Part shown: positions 1-10,488 of the stretch, piece after piece
Position numbering within the stretch: the first letter of the stretch is position 1
Layout of the letters: each line of letters starts with the position of its first letter
Assembly: GCA_029582265.1 (NCBI GenBank)
Contig: CM055821.1
Span: 45,389,694-45,453,693, forward strand
DNA from: Zoroaster sp. YZ-2022
Lineage: Eukaryota > Echinodermata > Asteroidea > Forcipulatida > Zoroasteridae
Reading direction: 5' to 3'
Length of the DNA: 64,000 nucleotides
Program-made: the position numbers and the translations under genes
Notes under the pieces: generated by a model
Seen by the model: the letters and a program-made list of their open reading frames with translations, nothing else
Database searches by the model: none
Told to the model about the DNA's origin: nothing

Positions 1-953
1 GGGCAGGCCATTCCAGTTTGAATAAATTTACACACGCACAGTAATTGGCAATTCAAGGTAATATCCATGGCACATGACCGTTTCGACTAGCGTTCATATC
101 ACCTCGATACAGTAGCTTGAATGGCATGAAGTACATGCAGTGGAGTAACCATGGTATTATTTCATCACAAAGTGAAATATGCTTTTCTAATTAAAGTGTT
201 GGTATTGATTGATTTTTTTGAATAAAATTTTGTTTGCTACACTGTATATTATGCAATTGCTTAAACATACAAGTACACTAGATACACACAATATATTAGT
301 AAGAGATTAGAACTGTCAGTATGTGTAATTCTTATGCAAAATGTTATTTGAAAAAATATTAGTCACATTAAACAAATTGGGAGAAAATGAAAACAATATG
401 ATTATTATTCTTACACTGTGTATTTTGTTAATCTAGTACTTAAAATTCCCCCCCCCCAACAAAAAGTAAATCTCTTTAAATTGTGTGGCAGTCGGGGGAA
501 AACCCGTCGGAAGTCGCCACGCACATTTTGTAATTATGGACTGATTTACGTACAAATTTACCATAGTGTCATTTTTGAGATTTTGGTTCCAAATGGAAGT
601 TGTTGTCTTTAAATTTCCTCTTAAATTTTTTTTAAAGGAAAATCAAAGTATAAAATGTATTTTTGGGATGTTTTTGAACCCAATGCATTTTAAAATAATT
701 AGAAGATTAAAGAAATTCACTCTAAAACAATGCACTTTTTGGCCGATGCTCATGAATTCTCCCAAAGCACGCCCCCCTATGAATATCCCATCAATGGAAA
801 GCTCTACACTAGTCCTGATCCTGTCCTATTAATAGTTCAAGGGATTTACGTTTACTGCAGAGCCAACTTTGAAGCCTAATTTCTCCGTTTGTGTGTTTTA
901 GAATAAACCGTCTTTGAAAGGTCATAACTTTAGTTGTGGTTTGAATATTGAAC
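1..953. other. Unassigned AT-rich sequence
   Basis: No ORF with recognisable similarity, no tRNA-like box and no clear terminal repeat. A short C-run is present near 450. It is probably intergenic or ancient repeat sequence. Confidence 0.5.
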
Positions 954-957
954 TCAA

Positions 958-1602
958 CCCTCCTGCTACTACAAGGGTCAAAATCAGTCAAAATTTCAAA
1001 GTTCATGCCAGTGTATATCTACTGCACTTACAGGTCAAACACAGTCAAACCTAATGTGTAGCAAGTACATCAATCAGTCAAAAACAGTCGACTGTTTTTG
1101 ACTGGTAGTGGTAAAAGCATTATCATGCAATGTTGAAGGTGGTGAAAATGAGTTGACCATTTTTGACTGGTAAAGGCACTTTGGTCAAAATGAGGTGACT
1201 GTTTTTAATTAGTACATGTAATGGTCAAAATGGTGGTCAAAATGAGTCAGCGTTTTGGACTGATGTAAGCACTATGGTCAAAATAAATTAATTTATCAGT
1301 CAAAACAAGTCATTGACTCCTAGCCTAAGTGGCCCTGCATTGATTTATAAGTCAAAAACTGGCAGCCTTCAGCACCCCTGTCATTGTTTGTTCAGTCAAA
1401 ACAAGTCAGTGATCCCCTGAAGCTGATAATGATCTTATCAGTCACCAGCAGTCATAGCACAGTGTGTGGCAGCTACCCAAATGGTCAAAACAAGTCACCA
1501 GTGCCCATGTGTGCAAAGTTGATTCAACAGTCAAAAACGGTCAATTGACTGATTTTGACCACTACAGCAACTTCCCACTAAAGTGCACCTAGAGTAGGAG
1601 GG
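958..1602. repeat. piggyBac-like MITE, copy 1
   Basis: The unit starts CCCTCCTGCTAC and ends GTAGGAGGG, which are inverted, and is flanked by TCAA on the left and TTGA on the right (a decayed TTAA). The interior is packed with short AGTCAAAA and TTTTGACTG words in both orientations. Two shorter relatives lie at 1987-2297 and 9465-9618. TTAA flanks with CCCT termini are typical of piggyBac elements, but there is no transposase here. The family assignment is inference. Confidence 0.6.
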
Positions 1603-1986
1603 TTGAGATCAGTAAAGGGTGTATTACTTGATTAAATGCTCAACAAGAATTGTAAAAATTTGACCATGTGTTGGGTTTTCCTGGACCACCACACAATTGT
1701 AAGGCCAGCAAAAAAAGTTTTTGCTGAATTATTTGATTATAAATAAGCATGTGGACATGACAAAAGGAAATTAATCATTTTATTTTACCAATGTCTAGAT
1801 ATGTCATCATTAAAAAAATCATCGTTAGCTTCTCTGTTTCTATTCACTTGGAAATGACGCAGAATGCACATATGGTATAGTTTATTATCTGCTGTCGCTA
1901 AATAAAACTTTTTTGTTCCTTTTCTATCTAAAAATATATATGTATCTGGAAATTAATACAATATTTCTATTTGATCCAGTCTTTAA

Positions 1987-2297
1987 CCCTCCTACTACAT
2001 GTATAGCTGCACTTTAGTGGTGAGTATCTATAGAGGTCAAAATCAGTCAACTGTCTGTTATGACTGTTGATCTAAATGTGCACATGGGCATTTTTGACTG
2101 GTTTTTACTATCATTTTGACCACCCTGAAATACAAGCTAATGCTTTTATCAGTCAAAAACGGTCAACTCATTTTGACCTGTAAATGTACTTACGACACGT
2201 AAGGTTTGACAGTGTTTGACTTTTAAGTGCACTTGATATATACATGTACCTTGGCAAGTATTATATATACATTTTGACCCTTGCAGTCATAGGAGGG
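1987..2297. repeat. piggyBac-like MITE, copy 2
   Basis: Flanked by TTAA (1983-1986) and TTAG (2298-2301), with CCCTCCTACTAC at the start and GGAGGG at the end. It shares the GTCAAAA and TTTTGACTG words of the copy at 958-1602. It is non-coding and non-autonomous. Confidence 0.6.
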
Positions 2298-2442
2298 TTA
2301 GTAAAACAAGCATGTCAGAGGTCATACAAGCACCAACTTTTGATTGTCATTGTGGCTTTTCTGGGTGTTCCATCCAGCACATATTTTTAAAGATACAATG
2401 TACATGTACGTTTAACATTGGAATTTGGTAATGCAATTTGTG

Positions 2443-2659
2443 TTAACCAGTTCGCGTCGGAGGCCGTGTATACACGCAATTTTTCTTTGCACCACGGATC
2501 GGAGAGCATCTAAACACGCCATAGGATACTCCGGAATATTTGTATGCATGCTCGGTTGAAGTGGTAACGAGCCGAGCGTACAGTGACATGCTCGGTAGAC
2601 ATGGCCACGTGCTGTGGAAGCTTCCATTAACATGTTTATTCCCGACGCGAACTGGTTAA
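2443..2659. repeat. Short TTAA-flanked MITE with perfect 18-bp TIR
   Basis: The left end TTAACCAGTTCGCGTCGG is repeated as its exact reverse complement at 2642-2659, giving a 217-bp unit. The outermost four bases are TTAA on both sides, so they may be the target duplication, with the element proper beginning CCAGTTC. No coding capacity. The perfect TIR suggests recent activity of a TTAA-targeting (piggyBac or Kolobok type) transposase. The class is uncertain. Confidence 0.65.
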
Positions 2660-2743
2660 AAAGTATCAATCATGCTGAAAAAGCACTCCTTTTGAAGTGC
2701 TTAATATCATCTTAGAGATTAAATGTATGTCCAATTTATAGAT

Positions 2744-2900
2744 TGGTGAAGAGAGGTTAAGACGTCTGCACTAGTAAGCAGGAGGTCGTTGGTTCGAATC
2801 CCGCCCGAGTCGCCTGTGTAGTTTTTTCACAGACACTCGGAAAGCACCGAGTATACAGTGCTTTACACACGTCGGTGTAGGGTAAAATTAAATCAATTAT
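2744..2900 (+). repeat. tRNA-derived SINE, family B, copy 1
   Basis: The sequence contains a tRNA-like B box (GGTTCGAATCC, about 2791-2801) preceded by a degraded A-box region, then a constant body with CACTCGGAAAGCACCGAG and a 3' end of AAATTAAATCAATT. The same body recurs at 15,812-15,982. The first bases of the head are lost here. It is not a functional tRNA gene because the fold runs straight into the SINE body. Confidence 0.65.
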
Positions 2901-3018
2901 GTCCAATTTCTTTTTTAAAAACAGGTTGTCGTCTTTTTCTCAAAAACATTAAATGCACCTTAAAATGTAACAAAATTTCTTTGTCTAGTTTTATATTTCT
3001 TAAAATCTAGAGGGTTGA

Positions 3019-3392
3019 AATATATAATAATAATAATAATAATAATGTGGACTTATATGGCGCACGTATCCACCAATCTGGTGCTCAAGGCGCATTACAT
3101 TATTACCCATGCTCATCAGGCTCATAAATCATTCCTGAAACCATCTCAGCTCCCTGGGGAGTATACAGCTCAATTGCTGCCATTTCAGCGCATATGGGCT
3201 AATCAAACACAACAACCAACTCTGCCCTCACAGGTACCCATTTACCCCTTGGTGGAGAGAAGCAATTATGGTAAAGTGTCTTGCTCAAGGACACAAGCAC
3301 CCCGGTCGTGGCTGGGATTCGAACCCACATTCTGACGACTCAGCCATCAGAACACAAATCCGATGCACTAAACCGCTTGACCATGGCACTCC
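3019..3392 (-). repeat. tRNA-derived SINE, family A, copy 1
   Basis: Minus-strand SINE. The tRNA-like head ends at 3392 and has a B box (GGTTCGAATCC complement near 3312-3325). The body carries the motif TTGAGCAAGACACTTTACC, and the tail is (ATT)n, seen as AATAATAAT on the plus strand at 3021-3048. Other copies are at 3835-4190, 14,243-14,606, 21,681-22,034 and 51,701-52,064. Confidence 0.8.
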
Positions 3393-3834
3393 ATACCAAT
3401 GTTATATCTTTCCTTTAAATATAGCACCTAATATATTTCTTAAACTACAAGAGATAAGTTTTTAGCAGAGATTTGAATGAGTTGATGGAGGTTGCTTGAT
3501 GGCTGTTCAGAAATTTCAAAATAGCTCCAGGATTTGACAGAAGAGCTGTATTACATGTTTGTGAGGAGATAATTGGTTGTTGTTTCTTTGAACCATGAAA
3601 TGCAGCAAATAGCTTGCCAGAAAAGCTCAGAGGGTGGCATTGGAATGTTTCTAAGATGTCGGCTTTCGATCTTTGTAGACTTTTCCAAGTTGAATCTATG
3701 TAGTGTGGATGTAATTTACATATTTACTTGGTGATGGAAACCGCAGAGATTGATTAAAGGGAAGGTTATTTTCTCTGAATCAGATTAAACAACAACCCTG
3801 TGAATGTTTCCGCTCAATGCAGGGTCTTAGTCAT
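3393..3834. other. Unassigned sequence between two SINEs
   Basis: No recognised gene or repeat in about 440 bp between two oppositely oriented copies of the same SINE. The two SINEs form a 370-bp inverted pair around it. Confidence 0.4.
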
Positions 3835-4190
3835 GGAGTGCCATGGTCGAGCGGTTTAGTGCATCGGATTTGTTTTCTGGTGGCTGAGTCGGTAGAATGT
3901 GGGTTCGAATCCCATCCGTGACCGTGGTACTTGTGTCGTTGAGCAAGACACTTTACCATAATTGCTTCTCTCCACCCAGGAGTAAATGGGTACCTGTGAG
4001 GGCAGAGTTGGTTGTGTTTGATTACCCCATATGCGCCGAAATGGCAGCAATTGAGCTGTATACTCCCCAGGGAGCTGAGATGGTTTCAGGAATGATTTAT
4101 GTGCCTGATGAGCAGGGGTAATAATGTACAGCGCTCTGATACCTTGTTTAATAGCGCTTTAAAATGCCCGACATTATTATTATTATTATT
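3835..4190 (+). repeat. tRNA-derived SINE, family A, copy 2
   Basis: Plus-strand copy. The head GGAGTGCCATGGTCGAGCGG starts at 3835, the B box GGTTCGAATCCC is near 3903, the body carries TTGAGCAAGACACTTTACC, and the tail is ATT repeats ending at 4190. The 3' third differs from the other copies (CAGCGCTCTGATACCTTG), so it may use a different LINE-derived tail. Confidence 0.8.
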
Positions 4191-4799
4191 AGAAAAGTGT
4201 GGGAAATAATTCAGACATTTCACAGAACCACCACTTGGAGCAAAAATGTGCTACATTGAAAATGTGCAACATTGTTTGTGTTTTCTCTGAAATGGGAGCT
4301 TTTCAGACATAATAATTTGTCAGAATAATTTGGTAATGTTTTTTTAATTTTTTTTTTTAAAACTTGAATTCAGGGACCTGGTGAAAACATCAATAAAGAT
4401 GAAGAGTGGTCCATAGCAAATAAGTTGCAATAAGACAAAAATAAAAAAATGGATCATAAGTAACAACAACGTAAAAACTTGGTTATCATGTGACTGGTGG
4501 TCATGGTGTCCAGGAAACCTAAAAACTACCCTACCAGAGCCCTACCACCTGACTAGGCGTGCCGTTCACCCACACTTTATGGGCCCGGGCCCCGTAGGCT
4601 GTCAATTCGCAGGTCACCATCTCCTAGTCAGGCATTAACCTAGCCTACACTACTCCATAACCACCGGTTGAAACAGTAAAAAGATTGAGACTGAAATGAT
4701 TTAGGACATCTGATCCATGAGGAAGGTGTTCACATTTGTCTTAAAAACAGACACATCTGGAGAGGTAGGGAAAGCAGACACTGGAAGGGAGTTCCACAG
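4191..4799. other. Probable 3' flank or UTR of the LINE at 4800-8526
   Basis: No ORF of note. The LINE frame reads leftward and stops near 4800, so the stretch to about 4680 may be its 3' untranslated end. The remainder is unassigned. Confidence 0.35.
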
Positions 4800-5048
4800 T
4801 CAACTTGTCCTTGGTATATATGAGTTGAGATGAAGTTCTGTTTTTGACAAAGGTATATGTACGCAGTATGGATGTCCAGTCAGTGAAGATCTGGTAGTTC
4901 TTACACTCAGTGCCCAAGGGGGTAAAATACCAGCCAGCTCATTGGATGGTTTCAGGAAGATATGACGGTAGAAGACGCAGAGTGATGCAACATTTCTCCT
5001 GTGACTCAGTGGAACAATGCCATACTTAAGAGGCTCGTCAATCCTGAG
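4800..5048 (-). pseudogene. LINE reverse transcriptase, carboxy-terminal end
   Basis: Reads in frame from the MITE junction with IDEPLKYGIVPLSHRRNVAS and then a short tail, which is the ordinary end of CR1/Jockey-type RT proteins. It joins in frame to the segment at 5840-6167 when the MITE and one TAA duplication are taken out. No catalytic residues lie in this part. Confidence 0.7.
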
Positions 5049-5051
5049 TAA

Positions 5052-5836
5052 TGCCCCAGTCACATTTACGCCGATTGTAGGAAAGGCGCCTGCCCGGCGA
5101 GATTTTTGCCTAAAATCGCACGGGAATCGGGGAAATCTTACGGTCACCGGCGGATCAATCGGAGCTATCGGCCGTTTAAAACACGCCGCACGGGCCGCCG
5201 CCAACTTTTAACGCGGAGTTATAATTTTCCGATGGCTGGCAGACTTTTTATCGACCTAACTCATCGCAAATGAACCGCAGAGGACCCGTAAGGGAGCCGT
5301 CCGATAGCCTAACGGCCACCCCACGACACCCAGCGGCATCGTACGGTCATCAAAGGATTAATTAAGAGATTAGGAAAGGCTCGGGGGGCCACCTGGACCG
5401 TCTGCGGTGTCCGGGGTCCTCGATGGCCTTATGGGCGCGAAGGGTAATCGTCGGCGCCGAGCGGTATCAAGAAACCGTGCGGCGCCTACCGATTAGTCAT
5501 CGGCGCCAGGCGGCGCCAGCGGCCCCGGCTCTCAGGACGGCGCCCGTCCGCGCCCGCGCGGGTATCGTGTGGGATACGTCCGGCCTCCCCGTTCACCTGG
5601 CGGGCTCCGCCCGGGCGGAAAACATCGGCCGGGTGCCTCAAGGCCTCCGTACGGTGCCTGGACGATGTCTGTTCGACTTAATCGGCGGAAATCTAATTTG
5701 TTGCCGTGCGGCGCCCGTATCTAATGTGACCGTGACCAAGTGCAATTTGAGACATCCGGGATTTGTCTCCGATGGCCGGGACATCGGGTGACCGCCCGAT
5801 ACCCCCTCTCCGCCCGGCGGAAATGTGACTGGGGCA
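5052..5836. mobile_element. GC-rich Harbinger-like MITE inside the LINE
   Basis: The 785-bp unit has TIRs that begin TGCCCCAGTCACATTT, repeated inverted at 5821-5836. Target duplication TAA (5049-5051 and 5837-5839) flanks it. Base composition is strongly GC- and CpG-rich against an AT-rich background. A 3-bp TAA/TTA-type duplication fits PIF/Harbinger elements. No transposase is encoded. The ORFs across it are compositional artefacts. Confidence 0.75.
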
Positions 5837-5839
5837 TAA

Positions 5840-6167
5840 GCGAAGTGCTTTATTCTGCAACCTATCCAGCAGCTTCAAAGATGAAGTTCCTGCTCCATTC
5901 CAAATTGGAGAAGCATATTCCATAAGAGGATGAATGTAAGCCTTGTAGATGGAGATACGTGCTAGGTGAGGAAGAATGTTTCTATAACGGCCCAAGATGT
6001 AGAGACGCTTTGCTGTTTTTTTTTGCAATTCCTGTGATGTGTTGAGACCAAAACAGTGTTTTGGTAATGGTGACACCCAGCAGAGTAATATTATCAGTAG
6101 GCTGTAGCTCTTTGTTCATGAAGTGGAGTGGAGGATGATTCTGCCTTCTTTTCCTGCTGATGATCAT
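5840..6167 (-). pseudogene. LINE reverse transcriptase, thumb and carboxy-terminal segment
   Basis: Two overlapping frames carry this piece. One has LLGVTITKTLFWSQHI (near 6010-6090) and the next, after a frameshift, has YIHPLMEYASPIWN and LLDRLQNKALRL. These are standard motifs of the segment after the RT palm in CR1/Jockey proteins. The frame break lies near 6030-6060 by a tract of T bases (plus strand). Confidence 0.7.
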
Positions 6168-6236
6168 CTCCTCTGTTTTGCTGGCATTGAATGTGACACA
6201 CCAGCTTTTCGCCCACGCTTCAATTGAGAGTAAATC

Positions 6237-6836
6237 TCATTGGAGGCTATCTGCGCATATGATTCTAGCATCAGGATTTTTAATAATGACATGGAGGGTA
6301 GAATCATTGGCAAATAAGTGGATATCATTCTCTAGATGCAAAGCCAGGTCATCAATAAACATAAGGAAAAGTACAGGACCGAGAATACTCCCCTGGGGGA
6401 CTCCAGCAGATACAAGCTTTGCTGAAGATCTAAAGCCATCAAGCACAACAGACTGTTGTCTGTCTAAGAGAAATGAAGCAATCCAACAATGCAGATCTCC
6501 CTGGATGCCAAATGAGGAGAGTTTCGCCATAAGACCTTTATGCCATACACGGTCGAAAGCCTTCTTTATGTCAAGCGCAATGACTCTGATTTCTTGCTGA
6601 GTGTCCAGCGCATTATTCCACCACTGAGTGATGTAAGAGAGCTTATCAACTGTTGACCTCTTCTCCCGAAATTCATATTGGGTATCACAAAGAAGGTGGT
6701 ACTTGTTAAGATGGCAGTGGATCTTTTCGCATATGATGCGCTCCATGACTTTTGATATTATGGTTAACAGCGATATTAGTCTGTAGTTTGAAGGATCCTG
6801 CTTATTGCCCTTCTTGGGTACAGCTACTACAAACAC
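6237..6836 (-). pseudogene. LINE reverse transcriptase, finger and palm domain
   Basis: About 200 residues. Visible RT blocks are PSNYRLISLL, the ALDIKKAFDRVWH block carrying the first catalytic Asp, AGVPQGSILGPVLFLMFIDD, and the block that should read (F/Y)ADD but reads FAND here. Loss of the first Asp of that pair would abolish catalysis. The frame ends by frameshift at 6237 and lacks a clean join to the endonuclease ORF upstream. Confidence 0.85.
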
Positions 6837-7041
6837 TGTACATGGGCAGTTTTCCAGTCAGAAGGAACAGTCCTAGTGCCAAATGAAATCTGGAATAACT
6901 TTGCGAGGACAGGAGCCAGTTCAGGTGCACAGTGCTTCAGCACAGTTGAAGATATTCCATCAGGGCCATTGGCTTTGGATGTATCGAGAGTTCGAAGCTT
7001 TTTTAAAACATCTTTTGGACGGAATTTGAGAGAGGAGAGAA

Positions 7042-8526
7042 CTACATATTTTTTTTTTTCAGTTTTGGAGGAGTTTTCCCACCATCATCAAGCTTGGCAT
7101 TGGCAGCAAACATGTTGTTGAGCAGCTCAGCCTTCTCACTAGCCGTGTTGTAGGTATGACCATCACATCTGAGAGGGGGGATGGCAGAGGTTTTGTTGCT
7201 GTCAGTTACTGATTTCACAAGTTTCCACCACTGTTTGTTATCTGATTTCTTGAGTTCTTGCTCAAGATGTTGTGAAAACTGTAGGCGAGCTCGACGCAGG
7301 GTACGCTGACATGCAGATTTAGATTGCATGTACAAGGTCCATGAGTCCATTGTTCGTCGTTTTTGCCATTTTTTGTAAGCTTTCTGTTTGTCCTGAACTG
7401 CCTCTCTACAGTTATCGTTAAACCAGGGTTTATCAGAGTAGCGGTGGCTAGACTGCTTTGATGGCACATAGAAGTCCATGGCATCAACTAGGTTTTCTTT
7501 TACACAAGACCATGCTGAATCTGCACTGTGTCCCTTTGTGAGTAATGTCCACGTGACATTAGCCAGGAAAGACCGCATACCATCCCAGTCTGCTTTATCA
7601 TAGAGCCAAACTTTACGTTTGCCTGCCTTGCTGGGTGTTGGGAGTCTGTAATTGGCCACGGTTGAGATAACACTGTGGTCAGAAGATCCCAGAGGGGCAC
7701 CGACAGTAACAATATGGTTGTCAGGGGAAGTGGTAAGAAAAAGATCTAATTTTGAACAGGCACCATCCTTGCCAATCCTTGTTGGTAGATCTACAAGTTG
7801 ATGAAGGTTGTTGAGTACTGCAAACTCAAAAGCAGAGTCACCATGTGCATCTGTCTTTTTACTACCTAGCCATTCTTCATGATGAGCATTCAAATCACCT
7901 AGAATGATAACTTCAGATTTTGGATGAAGTTCCTGGATTGTAGCAATTTTCTCTGTGAGTACATAGAATATAGAGTCATCAGCAGATGGAGGTCTATATA
8001 CATGTAAGCAAAACATAAACACCAGACGTCCAGGGAGTTGTACTTTGAGACATATCATTTCATGTTGAGGGCTTTCAAACTCATGCATTCTGATGCATGT
8101 AATAGAGTCCCTGTAGAATACAATGAGACCGCCCCAGCTTGAGTCATTAGGCCGATCACGTCTGAAAAAGGAGTAACCAGGTACAGCAAATAATTCATCT
8201 GGTATGTTGCTGTTTAGGAAGCTTTCTGATATACTGAAAATATGTGGGCGAGTTGCAAGGAGGTCGTGCTCCAGATAGTCCCAGTTGGAACGTAGGCCTC
8301 TGATGTTTGTGAAGCGAGCAACAAATCTGTTTTGAACTGGTCCAGGATTTGGGTGAACATCTCCACACAAGAGTGAAAGTAGAGTCAAAGGCAATAGAAG
8401 TATAATCACAATTCCTAAATCGTAGTCATTTCGTGCAAAAGTCGTCAACGTAAGATCCATCCTTTTCGAGGCTAGTTTTATGTACAACGTGACAACAAAA
8501 TAAGATGACTTGGGCTGTCGACCCAA
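7042..8526 (-). CDS. LINE endonuclease ORF (AP-endonuclease fold)
   Basis: A 494-residue open frame and the best preserved part of the LINE. A hydrophobic segment at residues 40-55 is followed by HPNPGP near 58-63. The endonuclease then shows ISESFLN, ILGDLNAHHEEW (metal-binding Asp and Asn), PTRIGKD, LDLFLTT and SSDHSVI (catalytic Asp-His). A basic linker (KPWFNDNCREAVQDKQKAYK) leads to the RT. The frame is lost at 7042 in a T-run before the RT begins, so no full polyprotein can be made. Confidence 0.85.
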   Translation of the reverse strand: MGRQPKSSYFVVTLYIKLASKRMDLTLTTFARNDYDLGIVIILLLPLTLLSLLCGDVHPNPGPVQNRFVARFTNIRGLRSNWDYLEHDLLATRPHIFSISESFLNSNIPDELFAVPGYSFFRRDRPNDSSWGGLIVFYRDSITCIRMHEFESPQHEMICLKVQLPGRLVFMFCLHVYRPPSADDSIFYVLTEKIATIQELHPKSEVIILGDLNAHHEEWLGSKKTDAHGDSAFEFAVLNNLHQLVDLPTRIGKDGACSKLDLFLTTSPDNHIVTVGAPLGSSDHSVISTVANYRLPTPSKAGKRKVWLYDKADWDGMRSFLANVTWTLLTKGHSADSAWSCVKENLVDAMDFYVPSKQSSHRYSDKPWFNDNCREAVQDKQKAYKKWQKRRTMDSWTLYMQSKSACQRTLRRARLQFSQHLEQELKKSDNKQWWKLVKSVTDSNKTSAIPPLRCDGHTYNTASEKAELLNNMFAANAKLDDGGKTPPKLKKKNM

Positions 8527-8751
8527 GCCAAATATAACCAGGGGCCGAAGCCACTTACTCCTAGAACTGAAACAGGGTTACCCCCTTCACAGTCCTTTCG
8601 GATGTAAGCTTGGGTTGTCATCCAACATAGCCTGGTCCCAAAACAAGAGTTTACTTTTCATAGGGATCAGGTAGTAATCGGGAATAAAATATGTAAATAT
8701 AAAATAAAAATAACTAGGATTCAGTGCAATCTTTGTAACTTTTACTAAGCC

Positions 8752-9262
8752 GCCGGACTATTAGGAGAGGGGTTTTGACTAGCCTGCCAGACTACTAGGA
8801 GAGGGGTTTTGACTAGTCCGCCGGACTACTAGGAGAGGGGTTTTGACTAGTCCGCCAGACTACTAGGAGAGGGGTTTTGACTAGTCCGCCGGACTACTAG
8901 GAGAGGGGTTTTGACTAGTCCGCTGGACTACTAGGAGAGGGGTTTTGACTAGTCCGCCGGACTACTAGGAGAGGGGTTTTGACTAGTCCGCCGGACTACT
9001 AGGAGAGGGGTTTTGACTAGTCCGCTGGACTACTAGGAGAGGGGTTTTGACTAGTCCGCTGGACTACTAGGAGAGGGGTTTTGACTAGTCCACCGGAATA
9101 CTAGGAGAGGGGTTTTGACTAGTCTGCCAGACTACTAGGAGAGGGGCTTTGACTAGTCCGCCGGACTACTAGGAGAGGGGTTTTGACTAGTCTGCCAGAC
9201 TACTAGGAGAGGGGTTTTGACTAGTCTGCCAGACTACTAGGAGAGGGGTTTTGACTAATCCA
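8752..9262. repeat. 34-bp minisatellite, 15 copies
   Basis: Fifteen tandem units of about 34 bp, each containing ACTAGGAGAGGGGTTTTGAC followed by a variable TAGTCCGCCGGACT stretch. The part around TCCGCCGGA is nearly palindromic, and the variation between copies is concentrated there. It lies just upstream of the LINE's 5' end. No ORF runs through it. Confidence 0.9.
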
Positions 9263-9464
9263 TCACCGCATTTGGCCAGCGGACCACTGGCAACTTTGAA
9301 CCCTGATTTTACTTAAATTTTATTAAAATGATAACACCTAGGACAGAAATATTTCAAGGGATATTTGATACCATTATCAACTTTACACCAAGTAAGCTTT
9401 TTGTAAAACTGTGAACCTTTATGTTTTTCAAGACTATCAATATTGTGCAACTTAGTGGCTTTAA

Positions 9465-9618
9465 CCCTCCTATGACTGCAAGGGTCAAAATCAGTCAAAA
9501 TGTTGATATACTTGCCAGGGTATAAATGTGCACATTTGGGTCAACAGTCAAAACAGTCAGGTGATTGATTTTGACCACTATAGCTACTTGCCACTAAAGT
9601 TCAGCTATAGTAGGAGTG
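9465..9618. repeat. piggyBac-like MITE, copy 3
   Basis: TTAA duplications at 9461-9464 and 9619-9622 flank a 154-bp unit starting CCCTCCTATGAC and ending GTAGGAGTG. It has the same GTCAAAATCAGTCAAAA word as the copies at 958 and 1987. This is the copy with intact TTAA on both sides. Confidence 0.7.
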
Positions 9619-9622
9619 TTAA

Positions 9623-10488
9623 AGAAGTGAATACATAGCAGAGAATAGTACACATACATGTACATGTATGTCATATTTTACAAATGACTTCAACATACTG
9701 TACGCACATGGCACATGTTGTCACATTCCCCAACCTTGTACATGAACATGAAATGTCTGTGCATCAAGTATCAATCATACAAGCACAGTATGTTGTATAG
9801 ATCATTCAATCTTAAAGTCACTCATGCAGATTCTTGTAAACATCAAGCATCCTGGTGGATTCATCAAGAATCCATACTCAACCGAGTCATCTAGAGTTCA
9901 TACCAACACCCACGTGGTGTTTCACACTAGTACAATGTGTCACTCAAGACATACAAGTGTAACTTTGCATGATGTATACGTCCAGGGTTAGTGAAAAATG
10001 GTAAAACATTTACTGGGATAAATCTGATGATGTACACCCCAAGGGTGGATGAATCTATTGACTGGAACACATACATCAGATGTAATAAGATTTGCTATTT
10101 TGCTGTTGCCATCTTCTTAACAAACTAAACCAAAAGCCTGGTTTCATCTTTTCTTTTACTAAAGATGAGCATTTTCCCCATTTCTGTAAAAGATAATTTG
10201 GCAAAATACTATAAAAGAGATCAGATCCATCTTATTACAACACTGCATGTCAGACTCCTGTATCATTGCATCTCAGACTCGCACCTGGTTACCATTGGAT
10301 ACCATGAAAATCCATTATGTACTTAACTCACTTCATTCACACATACACACACCTGTAGGTAAAAAAAATAACTGGACTGTCAGTCTCCTGAGGACGATCA
10401 GAGCATACTGATCGAAACGTCGAGTTGTACCCTCCTGTTCAGAACTAATTACTACTCAATAGAGAATTTCACATGGTGTCACCGCAAT
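9623..10488. other. Unassigned sequence
   Basis: No recognised coding region. The part at 10,380-10,480 (TGATCGAAACGTCGAG, then ATTACTACTCAATAGAG) shares the ACATGGTGTCAC word with the palindrome at 15,186-17,375, so it probably contains a fragment of that family. Confidence 0.35.

Larger units (their letters stand above)
4800..8526 (-). mobile_element. Degraded non-LTR retrotransposon (LINE, CR1/Jockey group)
   Basis: Minus-strand element with an amino-terminal hydrophobic stretch and HPNPGP motif, an apurinic-type endonuclease, a reverse transcriptase, and the typical carboxy-terminal domain. Reading frames are broken between the endonuclease and the RT (about 6840-7040), again near 6170-6230, and by a GC-rich MITE at 5052-5836. 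It is an inactive copy. The clade within the CR1/Jockey group is not certain from motifs alone. Confidence 0.85.

Noticed and set aside
2791..2801. tRNA-like B box (GGTTCGAATCC) as a possible tRNA gene
   Set aside because: The sequence runs directly into a repeated SINE body seen again at 15.8 kb, and no full cloverleaf is present.
5423..5791. GC-rich 122-residue ORF that looks unlike the surroundings
   Set aside because: It lies within the non-coding Harbinger-like MITE, and its openness is explained by GC-rich composition.
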